A DNA stretch of 64,000 bases, from assembly GCF_002019735.1 (NCBI RefSeq), contig NZ_KV917378.1, forward strand, positions 496,001-560,000, given 5' to 3'. The position numbers and the translations under genes were made by a program. Source of the stretch: Salipaludibacillus agaradhaerens. Lineage in GTDB: Bacteria > Bacillota > Bacilli > Bacillales > Salisediminibacteriaceae. Positions 1-9,288 of this stretch are shown here, piece after piece. The notes under the pieces were generated by a model. The model saw nothing but the letters and a program-made list of their open reading frames with translations, was not told the origin of the DNA and made no database searches. Position 1 is the first letter of the stretch. Each line of letters starts with the position of its first letter.

Positions 1-1
1 T

Positions 2-943
2 TATTTACCGAAATGTATTGAGTCTATTTTAAACCAGACGTTTGGAGATTTTGAATTACTATTAATTAATGATGGTTCAACAGATGGATCTGGAAAAATT
101 TGTGACCAATATGCTGCAAAAGATAAGCGGGTGAAAGTGATTCATCAGCAAAATGTCGGTCTATCCCAAGTGCGCAACGTAGCACTTGAACATTCAACCG
201 GTGATTACATTGGTTTTGTTGATGGGGATGATTGGATAGCCCCGACAATGCTTGAAACATTGTATACGCTTTGTCATGAACATGACGCCCCGATTAGCAT
301 GTGTCCTTATTTATCAGTGGATGAACAAGGTCAACCGTTAAATCAACCGCCTGATAGTAAGCGAATAGAAATGATGTCCAATAAAGACGCGTTAAAGCGA
401 ACGTATGAAAACAAGTTGACGGGGTACGTTCTATGGAACAAATTATTTAAACGATCATTATTTGAAGGTGTGAATTTTCCAGCAAAACGGGATTTCCAAG
501 ATGCTTCGGTTCTTTATCAATTACTTCATAAAGCAAAGAAAGTAATCTACATTGAGAACCCTCTCTATTTTTATTTAATTAGAGCGTCTGGGATCACGAA
601 AAGTCAGCTCGCTTCGTTTTCGATGAAACGACTAGATGTGGTACCTAACTACAATGAGACGTATGCTTTTATGAAGGTTCACCATCCAGAACTATGCGAT
701 ATGATCACCGCAAATTTTTTCACATCATTGAGAACGATGCTTGTTGATATTATGAAAGAAAATAAAGTAAAAGAGCATCGAGAGGCCATTTCGCATATCT
801 GTCAAAACATATCAGCTATTAAAAAGCGATTATCTCGTAATACGTATGTTGATAAAAAGCATATTCGCATTGCAAAACTATTATCAAGATTCCCGCGTTT
901 GGGAATCTTTTTATATTCTTTTAAATTAAAACTTCGTTCCTAA
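2..943 (+). CDS. Family 2 glycosyltransferase, 5' end cut by window edge
   Basis: The reading frame is open from base 2, so the gene starts before the window; the ATG at 131 is internal. The visible part has a GT-A nucleotide-sugar-binding pattern: INDGSTDGS near the start and FVDGDDW about 45 residues on, the DxD-type metal-binding motif of GT2 enzymes. The C-terminal part is basic, with no obvious membrane segment. GT2 enzymes transfer a sugar from a nucleotide-sugar to a growing glycan at the cytoplasmic membrane. It lies 30 bp upstream of galE and leads a run of sugar-nucleotide genes, so a role in surface polysaccharide assembly is likely. Donor and acceptor cannot be told from sequence. 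Confidence 0.9.
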   Translation, partial: YLPKCIESILNQTFGDFELLLINDGSTDGSGKICDQYAAKDKRVKVIHQQNVGLSQVRNVALEHSTGDYIGFVDGDDWIAPTMLETLYTLCHEHDAPISMCPYLSVDEQGQPLNQPPDSKRIEMMSNKDALKRTYENKLTGYVLWNKLFKRSLFEGVNFPAKRDFQDASVLYQLLHKAKKVIYIENPLYFYLIRASGITKSQLASFSMKRLDVVPNYNETYAFMKVHHPELCDMITANFFTSLRTMLVDIMKENKVKEHREAISHICQNISAIKKRLSRNTYVDKKHIRIAKLLSRFPRLGIFLYSFKLKLRS

Positions 944-973
944 TAACAAAAAGGGCTTTCTGAGGAGGATATT

Positions 974-2011
974 ATGAAAATTCTAGTCACAGGTGGAGCT
1001 GGTTATATTGGTAGCCATACGTGTGTCGAGCTGATTTCTGCGGGTCATGACGTTGTCGTAATGGACAACTTGTCAAACAGTCATATAGAAGTATTCAATC
1101 GAATGAAAAACATTACAGGGCATGATATCCCATTTTATGAGGCAGATTTGCTCGATAAAGATACTTTGACTAACGTCTTTGAAAACGAGTCAGTTGATGC
1201 GGTCATCCACTTTGCGGGATTAAAGGCGGTTGGCGAGTCTGTTGAAAAGCCATTTATGTATTACAACACTAATTTAATTAGCACACTTAATTTAGTAGAT
1301 TGCATGAAACGCTTTAACGTGACAAATCTCGTCTTCAGTTCTTCTGCAACAGTATATGGTTTTCAAGAAACGATGCCACTTTCAGAAGATTTTCCATTAA
1401 GTGCTACAAACCCTTATGGAAGAACAAAGCTCATGATAGAAGAAATGCTAGAGGATATAGCTGCTGCTGATGCATCATTAAGTATTTCATTATTAAGATA
1501 CTTTAATCCGATCGGTGCGCATGAATCGGGAATGATTGGTGAAGATCCAAACGGGATTCCAAATAATCTAGTGCCATACATTACACAAGTCGCCAGTGGA
1601 AGACTTAAGCAATTACATGTATTTGGGGCAGATTATCCAACCGATGATGGAACCGGAGTACGCGATTACATTCACGTATGCGACTTAGCTGACGGTCATG
1701 TAAAAGCGTTAGAATGGAATGCGTTAAATACAGGCATTGAAGCATTTAATTTAGGAACCGGAAGAGGGACCAGTGTATTAGAAATGGTTGAGGCGTTTAA
1801 AGAAGTTACTATGCTGGATATCCCGTGCCATATTCAAGAGCGCCGTGCAGGCGATGTAGCTGTAAGTTATGCAGATCCGTCTAAGGCAAATCGCCTCCTA
1901 AACTGGACTGCTAAACGAGATGTAATGACAATGTGCCAAGACAGCTGGCGCTGGCAAAAGAACAATCCTCAAGGGTATAAAACTGGTAAAATAACGGAGG
2001 GGGCCTACTAA
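974..2011 (+). CDS. galE: UDP-glucose 4-epimerase GalE
   Basis: A 345-residue short-chain dehydrogenase/reductase of normal GalE length. The N-terminal Rossmann motif [10 protein letters not shown] binds NAD+, SSSATVYG holds the catalytic Ser/Thr region and YGRTK is the YxxxK catalytic pair. It interconverts UDP-glucose and UDP-galactose (or the N-acetyl forms) in the cytoplasm, supplying galactosyl donors for the polysaccharide made by this cluster. A GAGGA ribosome site precedes the ATG. The stop codon overlaps the rmlA start (TAATG), so the two genes are translationally coupled. Confidence 0.95.
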   Translation: MKILVTGGAGYIGSHTCVELISAGHDVVVMDNLSNSHIEVFNRMKNITGHDIPFYEADLLDKDTLTNVFENESVDAVIHFAGLKAVGESVEKPFMYYNTNLISTLNLVDCMKRFNVTNLVFSSSATVYGFQETMPLSEDFPLSATNPYGRTKLMIEEMLEDIAAADASLSISLLRYFNPIGAHESGMIGEDPNGIPNNLVPYITQVASGRLKQLHVFGADYPTDDGTGVRDYIHVCDLADGHVKALEWNALNTGIEAFNLGTGRGTSVLEMVEAFKEVTMLDIPCHIQERRAGDVAVSYADPSKANRLLNWTAKRDVMTMCQDSWRWQKNNPQGYKTGKITEGAY

Positions 2012-2913
2012 TGAAAGGTATTATTTTAGCAGGCGGTAAAGGCACACGCTTATATCCTTTAACAAAATCCATTTCTAAACAATTATTACCGATCTATGAT
2101 AAGCCAATGATTTATTACCCTCTTTCAGTTTTAATGCTTGCAGGTATAAAGGATATTTTAATCATCTCGACTGCTGAAGATACGCCGAGATTTCAGCAAT
2201 TATTAGGTGATGGGCATGACCTAGGTATTTCATTATCTTATGAAATTCAATCAGAGCCAAGAGGGTTAGCGGATGCTTTTTTAATTGGCGAATCTTTTAT
2301 AGGAAACGATGATGTGGCTCTTATTCTTGGTGATAATATTTTTTATGGTCACGAATTCACAAGTCAACTAGAGCGCGTCCGGCAAAACTTAGATGGCGCC
2401 ACCGTGTTTGGTTATAATGTCAATGACCCCTCACGCTTTGGTGTAGTTGAATTTGACGAACATGGTCGTGTATTGTCAGTCGAAGAAAAACCTGAGAATC
2501 CTAAATCAAACTATGCCATTACCGGACTATACTTTTTCGATAATAACGTCGTGAAGTTTGCTAAGAATGTCATGCCTTCTGACCGAGGAGAAATTGAAAT
2601 AACAGATGTCCTAGCGCAATACCTTGTGAGAAATAAACTGAATGTAGAGCTAATGGGACGAGGATTTGCGTGGCTCGATACTGGGACACATGAATCATTA
2701 TTAGAAGCCTCTCAATTTATCGAAATTATTGAAAAGCGTCAAAGTTTGAAAGTGGCGTGTTTAGAAGAAATTGCCTATATAAAAGGGTATATTTCCCGAG
2801 AAGATCTACTAGAGCTTGCCAAACCGTTAATGAAAACGGAATATGGCACATATTTATGCAAAATTGCCGATTTAGACATGCAGTGGGAAACACAACGTTT
2901 AACCGCTCTTTAA
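2011..2913 (+). CDS. rmlA: Glucose-1-phosphate thymidylyltransferase RmlA
   Basis: A 300-residue nucleotidyltransferase with the signature [11 protein letters not shown] at residues 8-18, the LGDNIFYG motif and the conserved [17 protein letters not shown] segment. It makes dTDP-glucose from glucose-1-phosphate and dTTP, the first step of dTDP-L-rhamnose synthesis. The start overlaps the galE stop by one base. The stop codon is followed at once by two copies of a dispersed repeat that separate it from rmlB, so the rml genes have been pushed apart by repeat insertion. Confidence 0.95.
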   Translation: MKGIILAGGKGTRLYPLTKSISKQLLPIYDKPMIYYPLSVLMLAGIKDILIISTAEDTPRFQQLLGDGHDLGISLSYEIQSEPRGLADAFLIGESFIGNDDVALILGDNIFYGHEFTSQLERVRQNLDGATVFGYNVNDPSRFGVVEFDEHGRVLSVEEKPENPKSNYAITGLYFFDNNVVKFAKNVMPSDRGEIEITDVLAQYLVRNKLNVELMGRGFAWLDTGTHESLLEASQFIEIIEKRQSLKVACLEEIAYIKGYISREDLLELAKPLMKTEYGTYLCKIADLDMQWETQRLTAL

Positions 2914-3054
2914 TTTATCACGAGATAAGCTTCCGTAAAGATTCCTGCTTTAAATAGAGAGGAGAGCTAACGGCCGCTAATCTCCTGATTGACTCAACTA
3001 CCAATCAGTGGGAGAAGAACGAAAACACTCCCACTGATTGAAGGTTCGTTTTAT
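2914..3054 (+). repeat. Dispersed intergenic hairpin element, copy 1
   Basis: Begins directly after the rmlA stop codon. It carries the constant left end (TTTATCAC.AGATAAGC..CCGTAAA), a GAGCTAACGGCCGCTAAT segment, CTCCTGATT, then a perfect 12-bp hairpin (AATCAGTGGGAG at 3003-3014 with CTCCCACTGATT at 3028-3039, 13-nt loop) and the constant right end GAAGGTTCGTTTTAT. The last bases overlap copy 2. Function unknown; it could act on rmlA mRNA 3'-end formation. Confidence 0.85.
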
Positions 3055-3210
3055 CACAGATAAGCGTCCGTAAAACTCTCGGCTCAAAATAGCGAGGAGA
3101 AATAACGCTATTTTGGCGGGAGCTAACGGCCGCTAATGTCCTGATTAACTCAACTACCAATCAGTGGGAGAAGAATGAAAACACTCCCACTGATTGAAGG
3201 TTCGTTTTAT
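3049..3210 (+). repeat. Dispersed intergenic hairpin element, copy 2 (longest)
   Basis: Tandem to copy 1 and the most complete copy. It has three potential stems: AGCGTCCGT with ACGGCCGCT (one mismatch) enclosing AAAATAGCG/CGCTATTTT, then the terminal 12-bp hairpin at 3159-3170 and 3184-3195. Internal CTGATT can also pair with the AATCAG of the terminal hairpin. It ends about 10 bp before the rmlB ribosome site. Related copies are at 13824, 14678, 20985, 34127 and 37809. Confidence 0.85.
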
Positions 3211-3233
3211 ATGATTATTAGGAGGAAGAATAT

Positions 3234-4196
3234 ATGAATCTATTAGTAACTGGTGGTGCAGGTTTTATTGGCAGTCACTTTATTAAACATATCATTAACA
3301 CGCACCCAACCTATCAAGTGATTAATTTTGATGCTTTAACATACGCTGGAAATTTAGATAACGTAGCAGAAGTAAGTCATTTATCTCGTTACCATTTCGT
3401 TAAAGGCGATATTGCAGATCGTGGAGCAGTATTGGCTGTGATGAATGAATATGATATTGATGCGGTCATTAATTTTGCTGCAGAGACTCATGTTGATAAA
3501 AGTATCGAAGGACCGGACGTATTTGTTAGAACAAATGTGCTTGGGACACAAACGCTCCTTCATGCTGCGCTTGAAAATAATATAAAAAGATTCATCCAAA
3601 TATCAACAGATGAAGTTTATGGGAGTTTAGGTGCTGAAGGTTATTTTACTGAAAAAACACCTCTTGCACCAAATAGTCCTTACTCAGCAAGTAAAGCATC
3701 TGCTGACTTAATTGTCCGATCGTATTTTGAAACATTTAACATGAACGTTAATATTACGCGTTGCTCAAATAATTACGGGCCAAATCAAAACTCAGAAAAG
3801 TTAATCCCCCTTATGATATCAAAAGCGATAGCAGGGGAAAAACTACCTGTTTATGGATCTGGTCTTAATGTGCGTGATTGGCTGCACGTAAAAGATCATT
3901 GCCAGGCTATAGATGACGTTCTTCATAAAGGAAAGCCAGGGGAAATCTATAATATTGGTGGCGATAATGAGTGGACGAATATTGATATAGTTAGAAAAAT
4001 ATTAAACGAACTAAAGGCCTCAGAGGAATTAATTACGTTTGTAACTGACAGAAAAGGGCATGACCATCGGTACGCTATTGATCCAGCGAAGATTACTGCT
4101 GAATTAGGTTGGAAACCTCAATATGAGTTTTCTGAAGGTTTAATTGAGACGATCAACTGGTATAAATCCCGTCTTGTCTTAGAGTCAGCAGAATAA
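3234..4196 (+). CDS. rmlB: dTDP-glucose 4,6-dehydratase RmlB
   Basis: A 320-residue SDR enzyme. GGAGFIGSHF at residues 7-16 is the NAD+-binding loop, AAETHVDKSI and STDEVYGS are RmlB-specific motifs, and YSASK is the YxxxK pair. It converts dTDP-glucose to dTDP-4-keto-6-deoxyglucose, the second rhamnose-pathway step. The ATG follows a strong AGGAGGAAG site. The product is slightly shorter than typical RmlB (about 330-360 residues) but all catalytic motifs are present. Confidence 0.95.
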   Translation: MNLLVTGGAGFIGSHFIKHIINTHPTYQVINFDALTYAGNLDNVAEVSHLSRYHFVKGDIADRGAVLAVMNEYDIDAVINFAAETHVDKSIEGPDVFVRTNVLGTQTLLHAALENNIKRFIQISTDEVYGSLGAEGYFTEKTPLAPNSPYSASKASADLIVRSYFETFNMNVNITRCSNNYGPNQNSEKLIPLMISKAIAGEKLPVYGSGLNVRDWLHVKDHCQAIDDVLHKGKPGEIYNIGGDNEWTNIDIVRKILNELKASEELITFVTDRKGHDHRYAIDPAKITAELGWKPQYEFSEGLIETINWYKSRLVLESAE

Positions 4197-4230
4197 GTTA
4201 ACATCAGATAGACATGAGGAGATGAATAAA

Positions 4231-4776
4231 TTGAAAACGATCGATACGCTTTTTAGTGAAGTGAAAGTTGTTATTCCTACTATCTTTGAAGATGGTCGTG
4301 GATTCTTTTCAGAGGTATATAACGAACAAACATTTAAAGAAGCCGGTATTGAATTAAATGTCATCCAAGATAATCAGTCATTATCACGGAAGAAAGGTAC
4401 TTTACGTGGCTTACACTATCAACTACATCCTAAAGCACAAGGTAAGTTAGTTCGTGTTGTGAGAGGCAGTATTTTTGATGTTGCTGTGGATATTCGCCGA
4501 TCATCTCCTACATTTGGCAAGTGGTTTGGTGTCGAATTATCTGCACAAAATAAAAAACAATTATTAGTTCCAGCTGGTTTTGCCCATGGATTTTGTACGT
4601 TAGAGGAGAACACAGAGGTCATTTACAAAGTGGATGCTCCCTATGCTCCTGAGCTTGAAGGGGGCATCATTTGGAATGATAAAGAGCTAGCGATTGACTG
4701 GCCTGTGGACACCCCTACTTTATCTGAAAAAGACGAGCAATTACCTACATTAGCAAATGCCAAATTATTCGATTAA
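4231..4776 (+). CDS. rmlC: dTDP-4-dehydrorhamnose 3,5-epimerase RmlC
   Basis: A cupin-fold epimerase of about 181 residues with DGRGFFSEVY, the LRGLHYQ catalytic-His motif and the VPAGFAHGF strand. It epimerises dTDP-4-keto-6-deoxyglucose at C3 and C5, the third step to dTDP-rhamnose. I chose TTG at 4231: the AGGAG at 4217-4221 lies nine bases before it, whereas the in-frame ATG at 4222 touches the AGGAG and has no spacing. Starting at KTIDTLF also matches the usual family N-terminus. The reductase for the last step (rmlD) is not adjacent. Confidence 0.92.
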   Translation: MKTIDTLFSEVKVVIPTIFEDGRGFFSEVYNEQTFKEAGIELNVIQDNQSLSRKKGTLRGLHYQLHPKAQGKLVRVVRGSIFDVAVDIRRSSPTFGKWFGVELSAQNKKQLLVPAGFAHGFCTLEENTEVIYKVDAPYAPELEGGIIWNDKELAIDWPVDTPTLSEKDEQLPTLANAKLFD

Positions 4777-4793
4777 AGGAAGGGGAGTAGGCG

Positions 4794-5426
4794 ATGTTGA
4801 AACGACTTTTTGATTTGATCACGTCTCTTGTGCTCATCATTCTATTCCTTCCTATTATGATTATCACAGCGATCCTTATTAAATTAACGATTGGTTCACC
4901 TGTTCTTTTTCATCAAGTAAGGCCAGGGCTTCATGAAAAGCCATTCACGCTCATAAAATTTAGAACGATGTCGAACGCAAAAGGTAAAGATGGTCAGCTT
5001 TTGGAGGATCATGAACGTTTAACTGGATTTGGTAAGTTTGTAAGATCAGTTAGTCTTGATGAACTCCCTCAGCTTTTTAACGTGCTGAAAGGAGAATTAA
5101 GCCTAGTTGGCCCAAGGCCACTTCTTATGGACTATTTACCACTTTATAATAATGAACAAAAGAGAAGACACCATGTTAAGCCTGGGATAACTGGATGGGC
5201 ACAAGTGAATGGAAGGAATGCTATAAGTTGGGAAGAAACTTTCCAACTTGACCTTTATTACGTGGATAATTACAGTTTTAAACTTGACATAAAAATATTA
5301 TGGTTAACTGTAGTGAAAGTGTTCAAACGAGAAGGGGTTGCAGAAGAGGGACATGTGACAAAATCAGCATTTACAGGTAATAGTCAATGTGACTCATCTC
5401 GGAGTGTTGAACATGACACTTTTTAA
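4794..5426 (+). CDS. Priming sugar-1-phosphate transferase (bacterial sugar transferase family)
   Basis: A 210-residue monotopic phosphoglycosyltransferase of the PglC/WcaJ C-terminal-domain type. Residues 6-30 form the single hydrophobic membrane segment. [28 protein letters not shown] and [13 protein letters not shown] are the family signatures. It transfers a sugar-1-phosphate to undecaprenyl phosphate, the committed first step of lipid-linked glycan assembly at the cytoplasmic membrane. It follows rmlC by 17 bp. Its last 14 bases overlap the next gene, so the two are likely cotranslated. The exact sugar is unknown. Confidence 0.9.
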   Translation: MLKRLFDLITSLVLIILFLPIMIITAILIKLTIGSPVLFHQVRPGLHEKPFTLIKFRTMSNAKGKDGQLLEDHERLTGFGKFVRSVSLDELPQLFNVLKGELSLVGPRPLLMDYLPLYNNEQKRRHHVKPGITGWAQVNGRNAISWEETFQLDLYYVDNYSFKLDIKILWLTVVKVFKREGVAEEGHVTKSAFTGNSQCDSSRSVEHDTF

Positions 5427-6399
5427 AAAATGGATTATGACCTTCATTGTCGTTATGAGTGTGACGGTTGGATATATATACTGGGAAAATTCACGTGTGG
5501 TTTTAACTGAAGAAACAATCTTTATTGAAGAGCTTCCAGAAGAGTTTGAAGGATTTAAAATATTGCAAATCACCGATTTACATGGCAAAACGTTCGGCTC
5601 CGAGCAGCGTAGGCTCGTGGATGCCATTAACGATGTGTCGTATGATGCTATCGTGTTTACGGGGGATATGCTGAAAGACGACACGAGCACTGACTACGCA
5701 CCAACATACCAGTTACTAGAGGGGCTCTCTAATCTTGATAATGCTTTATTCGTGACTGGAAATACTGATCCTCATCATTTTGAACCTGTTTCTAAAAGAA
5801 CAGTGAAAAAAGATGACTTTATAGAAGGTATGATTGAAAGAGGCGTAAAGCCACTTGATTCCATCTACACCATTTCTCGTGGCGAATCTAAACTGTTTTT
5901 TACAGAATTTGAAATATCTTTGCTAGATCCAGAGGAAGAATTGAATCACTTAAAGGCAGGGACAGGAGCTAATCAGCAGGATGACATGCTTGATAGAGAC
6001 TATTTAACTGAATTATTTCACGATATGACTGAGTTAGATAACATGAGTGATGACGATGTTCTGATTTCACTCTATCATTACCCCCTCGTTGATCAACGGA
6101 TCGATTATTATCAACAAGACCCTTCAGTGAACTTGAGGGATTATGATCTTCATATTGCTGGTCACTACCATGGTGGACAAATTCGTTTGCCATTCATAGG
6201 CGCTCTTATCGTGCCAGAAGCTTATTATGATAACTATGGATTATTTCCTCCACAAGATAGAGTTATGGGATTGTGGGAGTATGACGGTATCCAGCAATAT
6301 GTGAGCACTGGTTTAGGTGCTAGTGATCCGATTAAATTTTTAGGCTTTCGGTTTTTAAATCCTCCTGAAATTAATTTACTAACACTTTCTAAAAAATAG
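5413..6399 (+). CDS. Membrane-anchored metallophosphoesterase with altered GNH motif
   Basis: A 328-residue YkuE/YaeI-like calcineurin-type phosphoesterase. An N-terminal hydrophobic anchor (about residues 6-23) precedes ITDLHGK, FTGDM, GNTD, SLYHYPL and AGHYHGGQ, which together give the dinuclear metal site. The normal third motif is GNH(D/E); here the His is Thr118, followed shortly by two His (PHH). Family members cleave phosphodiesters or pyrophosphates, some in lipid or wall precursors; the substrate is unknown. I start at ATG 5413, which has GGAG eight bases upstream, rather than GTG 5389. It overlaps the priming transferase, which suggests a role in the same glycan pathway. Confidence 0.82.
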   Translation: MTLFKKWIMTFIVVMSVTVGYIYWENSRVVLTEETIFIEELPEEFEGFKILQITDLHGKTFGSEQRRLVDAINDVSYDAIVFTGDMLKDDTSTDYAPTYQLLEGLSNLDNALFVTGNTDPHHFEPVSKRTVKKDDFIEGMIERGVKPLDSIYTISRGESKLFFTEFEISLLDPEEELNHLKAGTGANQQDDMLDRDYLTELFHDMTELDNMSDDDVLISLYHYPLVDQRIDYYQQDPSVNLRDYDLHIAGHYHGGQIRLPFIGALIVPEAYYDNYGLFPPQDRVMGLWEYDGIQQYVSTGLGASDPIKFLGFRFLNPPEINLLTLSKK

Positions 6400-6437
6400 T
6401 TTACTAACTTATTTAGTTAGGCAGTAGGTTTAAATAA

Positions 6438-6459
6438 TTTTAAAAAAGGGGACAGTAAC
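6438..6459 (+). repeat. Short repeat containing GGGGACAG, first copy
   Basis: The string TTTTAAAAAAGGGGACAGTA recurs as TTTTAAAAAGGGGACGGTA at 7712-7732, flanking the next gene and the terminator behind it. GGGGAC-type ends are familiar from REP/RAYT-associated repeats, but no RAYT gene is in the window. Confidence 0.4.
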
Positions 6460-6522
6460 AAGAGTTTGTCTCGCATGACTACCTAACTAGAGATTATACT
6501 GTTGTCGGAGGATTAACTAATC

Positions 6523-7605
6523 ATGCCTAAATCAAAGTGGTTCCTTTTTCTTTATAGCATTGTTCTTATATTAATTACTATTAACTTAGCAAAAGAAGTC
6601 CCATTCGTGTTTTATCCAATAGCAGTCGCATTCAGTTCACTTGCCCCTATATTATTAGTCGGCGGCGTTTTATATTATATCTTGCGTCCCATCGTAAAAC
6701 TGATAGGCAAGTTCATGCCACATACTTTAGCTATCGTATCGATGTTTCTTTTATTTGCTGGTGTAGCGACTGGACTTATTACCGTTGTAGGGCCTATATT
6801 TGTCTCTCAAATCAATAATTTAGTTAACAGTATACCGGGCTTCATCAATGAGATTGAAACGTGGATCGATAATTTGATGGAAACGGAGTGGGTTACGCGA
6901 ATACAAAATGAAGAGACTTTTCAAAACTTCGATCCTTCTATGATCACTGATAATGTGTCTAGTGTTCTTACAAATATGGGTGGAAATATCATTAGCTTTT
7001 TAGGCATGGTGTTCAATGTCATTATGCTTATTGTCGTTCTTCCTTTCGTGCTATTCTTCTTGTTGAAAGATGGTAGTAAGCTACCCGACAGTCTTCTAAG
7101 ATTTGTACCGGAAGATCAATCGGAAGAAGGGCAGAAAATCTTAAGCGATATGGATGACACACTTAGTGCTTACATACAGGGTCAAGCGATTGTCAGCGTT
7201 TGTGTTGGTATACTCTCATTAATTGCCTATTTGATTATCGGCGTAGATTATGCATTAATACTTGCGTTAATAGCGATGCTCACCAATTTAATTCCGTTTA
7301 TTGGACCGTTTATTGGTACGATACCAGCCGTCTTCGTCGCTCTTTTCAACGATCCGATTTCAGCTGTTTGGGTCGTGTTGGCAATTATCATTATCCAACA
7401 AATTGAAAGTAATCTCATCTCACCGAATGTCATGGGACAAAAGTTAAAGGTGCACCCACTTACGATTATTCTTTTATTAATATTAGCCGGCAACTTGGCC
7501 GGGGTTGTAGGGCTTATTTTAGCCATTCCGTTTTACGCTGTAACTAAAACAGTGGTTCAAAACGTTTATCGCTTACTTAAACTTCGTTACCCAAATTTAA
7601 ACTAG
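6523..7605 (+). CDS. AI-2E family (UPF0118) transporter-like membrane protein
   Basis: A 360-residue integral membrane protein. Hydrophobic segments lie at about residues 8-55, 65-95, 150-180 and a dense C-terminal block from about 215 to 345. The conserved features are the large hydrophilic loop after the third segment, VLPFVLFFLLKDG, and the C-terminal IQQIESNLISPNVMG signature of the PerM/TqsA/YueF group. Family members have been linked to autoinducer-2 export, Na+(Li+)/H+ antiport or unknown substrates, so the cargo is not claimed. A GGAGG lies 11 bases before the ATG. It stands alone between repeats and a terminator. Confidence 0.9.
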   Translation: MPKSKWFLFLYSIVLILITINLAKEVPFVFYPIAVAFSSLAPILLVGGVLYYILRPIVKLIGKFMPHTLAIVSMFLLFAGVATGLITVVGPIFVSQINNLVNSIPGFINEIETWIDNLMETEWVTRIQNEETFQNFDPSMITDNVSSVLTNMGGNIISFLGMVFNVIMLIVVLPFVLFFLLKDGSKLPDSLLRFVPEDQSEEGQKILSDMDDTLSAYIQGQAIVSVCVGILSLIAYLIIGVDYALILALIAMLTNLIPFIGPFIGTIPAVFVALFNDPISAVWVVLAIIIIQQIESNLISPNVMGQKLKVHPLTIILLLILAGNLAGVVGLILAIPFYAVTKTVVQNVYRLLKLRYPNLN

Positions 7606-7641
7606 GGTATCAGGTGTAAACACTTTCAGAAAGACATAATT

Positions 7642-7692
7642 AATCGCCTCACCTTTGTCGTGCACGCCACGATAAAGGTGAGGCGATTTTTT
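7642..7692 (+). terminator. Rho-independent terminator of the AI-2E gene
   Basis: A perfect 15-bp stem (AATCGCCTCACCTTT with AAAGGTGAGGCGATT), 17-nt loop, followed by T6. Confidence 0.9.
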
Positions 7693-7711
7693 GGGTTCTA
7701 AAATAGTGACG

Positions 7712-7732
7712 TTTTAAAAAGGGGACGGTATC
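7712..7732 (+). repeat. Short repeat containing GGGGACGG, second copy
   Basis: Near-identical to the string at 6438-6459. It marks the edge of the degraded accessory region. Confidence 0.4.
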
Positions 7733-7772
7733 TTAAAGTCGAGATACTCTAAGGCAGCCGCATATAACTTAG

Positions 7773-7994
7773 CCTGTTTCAAATTCAATTGGAGCCCCAG
7801 ATAAATTTTATGGAAGTATAGAATACAGAGTTCATGATGTTGATAAAATCTCTATTCCGAATTGGAAGCCTACAATTGATGATTATCCTTATACAGGAAG
7901 AGGTTTTACAGGCAGTACTGATATAATATTACCAGAATACTATCAGGAAGTAAGAAAATTTACAAATGGAGATAAACTTAACATTCTAGGTAGG
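7773..7994 (+). pseudogene. C-terminal fragment of a probable polymorphic toxin
   Basis: An open stretch of 73 codons right after an in-frame stop, with no start codon or ribosome site. Its product (GAPDKFYGSIEYRVHD ... YPYTGRGFTGSTDI) looks like the tail of a secreted toxin: short, Gly/Pro-rich and directly upstream of a small acidic immunity-like gene. The last codons may be frameshifted, since another frame continues to a stop near 8019. I cannot name the toxin family; the assignment rests on context and the matching second module at 8825. Confidence 0.45.
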
Positions 7995-8070
7995 AAAAAT
8001 GGATATATATTCCACTAGTTTATCTAGGATAAGAAGCTTGGATGGCTTGAATTAAAGTGAGGTGGAATAA

Positions 8071-8558
8071 ATGGTAACTAAATTTGGTCTATATAAGAAT
8101 AAAATTTTCATGCTCGATATAAATAACAATAAAATAGAATTAACCAGTAATAATATGGTGAATAAAAATATTGGATTTCAAGAATATGTTGATGTGCTTG
8201 TAAATAGTCATAGTGATATTCTAATAAAAATATAGATGAAGAAGAATTAGAATTTGCATATGAATTAAATTATGAAGTTGTATACAATAATATTTTATTC
8301 GAACCATGGGCAATAGGTCGCTTTTGCGTAGAACAGGATAGGATATCATTATATACCAATGATCCAGAGCAAGCAGAAAATTATGGGTTTACTAAGGAAG
8401 CAAAATTCGTGTACAAGAAAGAAGTAAATTTAGATGAAATAGAAGCTTTAATTGAAATAAAAGTTCCTATTTTAAAATTTAGTTATATGAAAGAAGAGAG
8501 AACAAAAATAACCCAAAAATCAATGAGAAGCTATCTTCTGAACACTTTTAATCTATAA
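8071..8558 (+). pseudogene. Immunity-like gene with a frameshift
   Basis: An ATG at 8071 behind GAGGTGG opens a frame of 54 codons that stops at 8233. A second frame takes over from about 8229 (NIDEEELEFAYELNYEVV...) and runs to TAA at 8556-8558. Joined, they make a small acidic protein of roughly 160 residues with alternating strands, like many bacterial immunity proteins. One missing base in the A5 run at 8226-8230 would explain the break. It follows the toxin-tail fragment by 76 bp, the usual toxin-immunity order. Confidence 0.5.
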
Positions 8559-8824
8559 CTCTTAAAGAGCTGCTTGGGAAGCTTTTAGATGAGGTGAAGC
8601 AATTTATATTAAAATAACGCGAGATGTTAAAGAGAACGGTGGACTAATTAAGCCATCGTTTCTTTAGTTCCTCTCTGTTTGCTAGTAAAACTGCCATGAT
8701 TCACAAGAACGACAAGTTTCGTAACAAAAGAGATTTATACTACAAAAAGGGAGTAGAGATAGTACCGTAATTTGATGATGTTGGAGGCGGTAAAGGAGAA
8801 GGCTCCTGAATGAACGTAATATAG

Positions 8825-8977
8825 ACTGTTAATAGAGGTAATTTAGCACTTTCACCAGATTGGAACAGAATGACAGGTATTAAAAAATGGCAAGTTAAAT
8901 CAGACACAATTATAATTAAAGGAAAAGCTGGCTCGCAGTTTCAAATGGGTAATCAATATTTTGGAGGAGTAGAATAA
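8825..8977 (+). pseudogene. Second toxin C-terminal fragment
   Basis: An open stretch of 50 codons after an in-frame TAG, with no start. It reads NRGNLALSPDWNRMTG then KGKAGSQFQMGNQYFGG and ends TAATG, overlapping the start of the next small gene by one base. This tight coupling of an orphan toxin tail to an immunity-like gene is typical of Bacillus polymorphic-toxin loci where old tails are kept beside their immunity genes. The toxin family is not identified. Confidence 0.45.
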
Positions 8978-9288
8978 TGGTAGATAACGAACCTAGCCTA
9001 CTTAATAATACCTTAAACTTTATTAAAGAAGCAGAAAAAGTGAAAATAAAGTTAGAATATGAAATTAAAGATCACAAATTAGGACAAGGTAAAGATGGGA
9101 CAATAAGTCAACTTGAAAATTTATATAAAGATATAGAACTAATGATTGAATCTAAAAATCATCTCCCATCATATCCAAGGGTTATTACCGACACTTGGGA
9201 TCTTAATAGCAAACTTGGAATGCAATTAATAGATTTATATGAGTTATATAAGAAGCTAGGAAAAATAACTTCGAATGCAACTTATTAA
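8977..9288 (+). CDS. Small immunity-like protein, unrecognised family
   Basis: An intact 103-residue gene with GGAGG nine bases before the ATG. The product is charged, mostly helical and cytoplasmic (no signal or membrane segment). It starts within the stop codon of the preceding toxin-tail fragment, which is the main reason to call it an immunity protein. It may have survived because it protects against toxins of sister strains. The function is inferred from position only. Confidence 0.55.
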   Translation: MVDNEPSLLNNTLNFIKEAEKVKIKLEYEIKDHKLGQGKDGTISQLENLYKDIELMIESKNHLPSYPRVITDTWDLNSKLGMQLIDLYELYKKLGKITSNATY

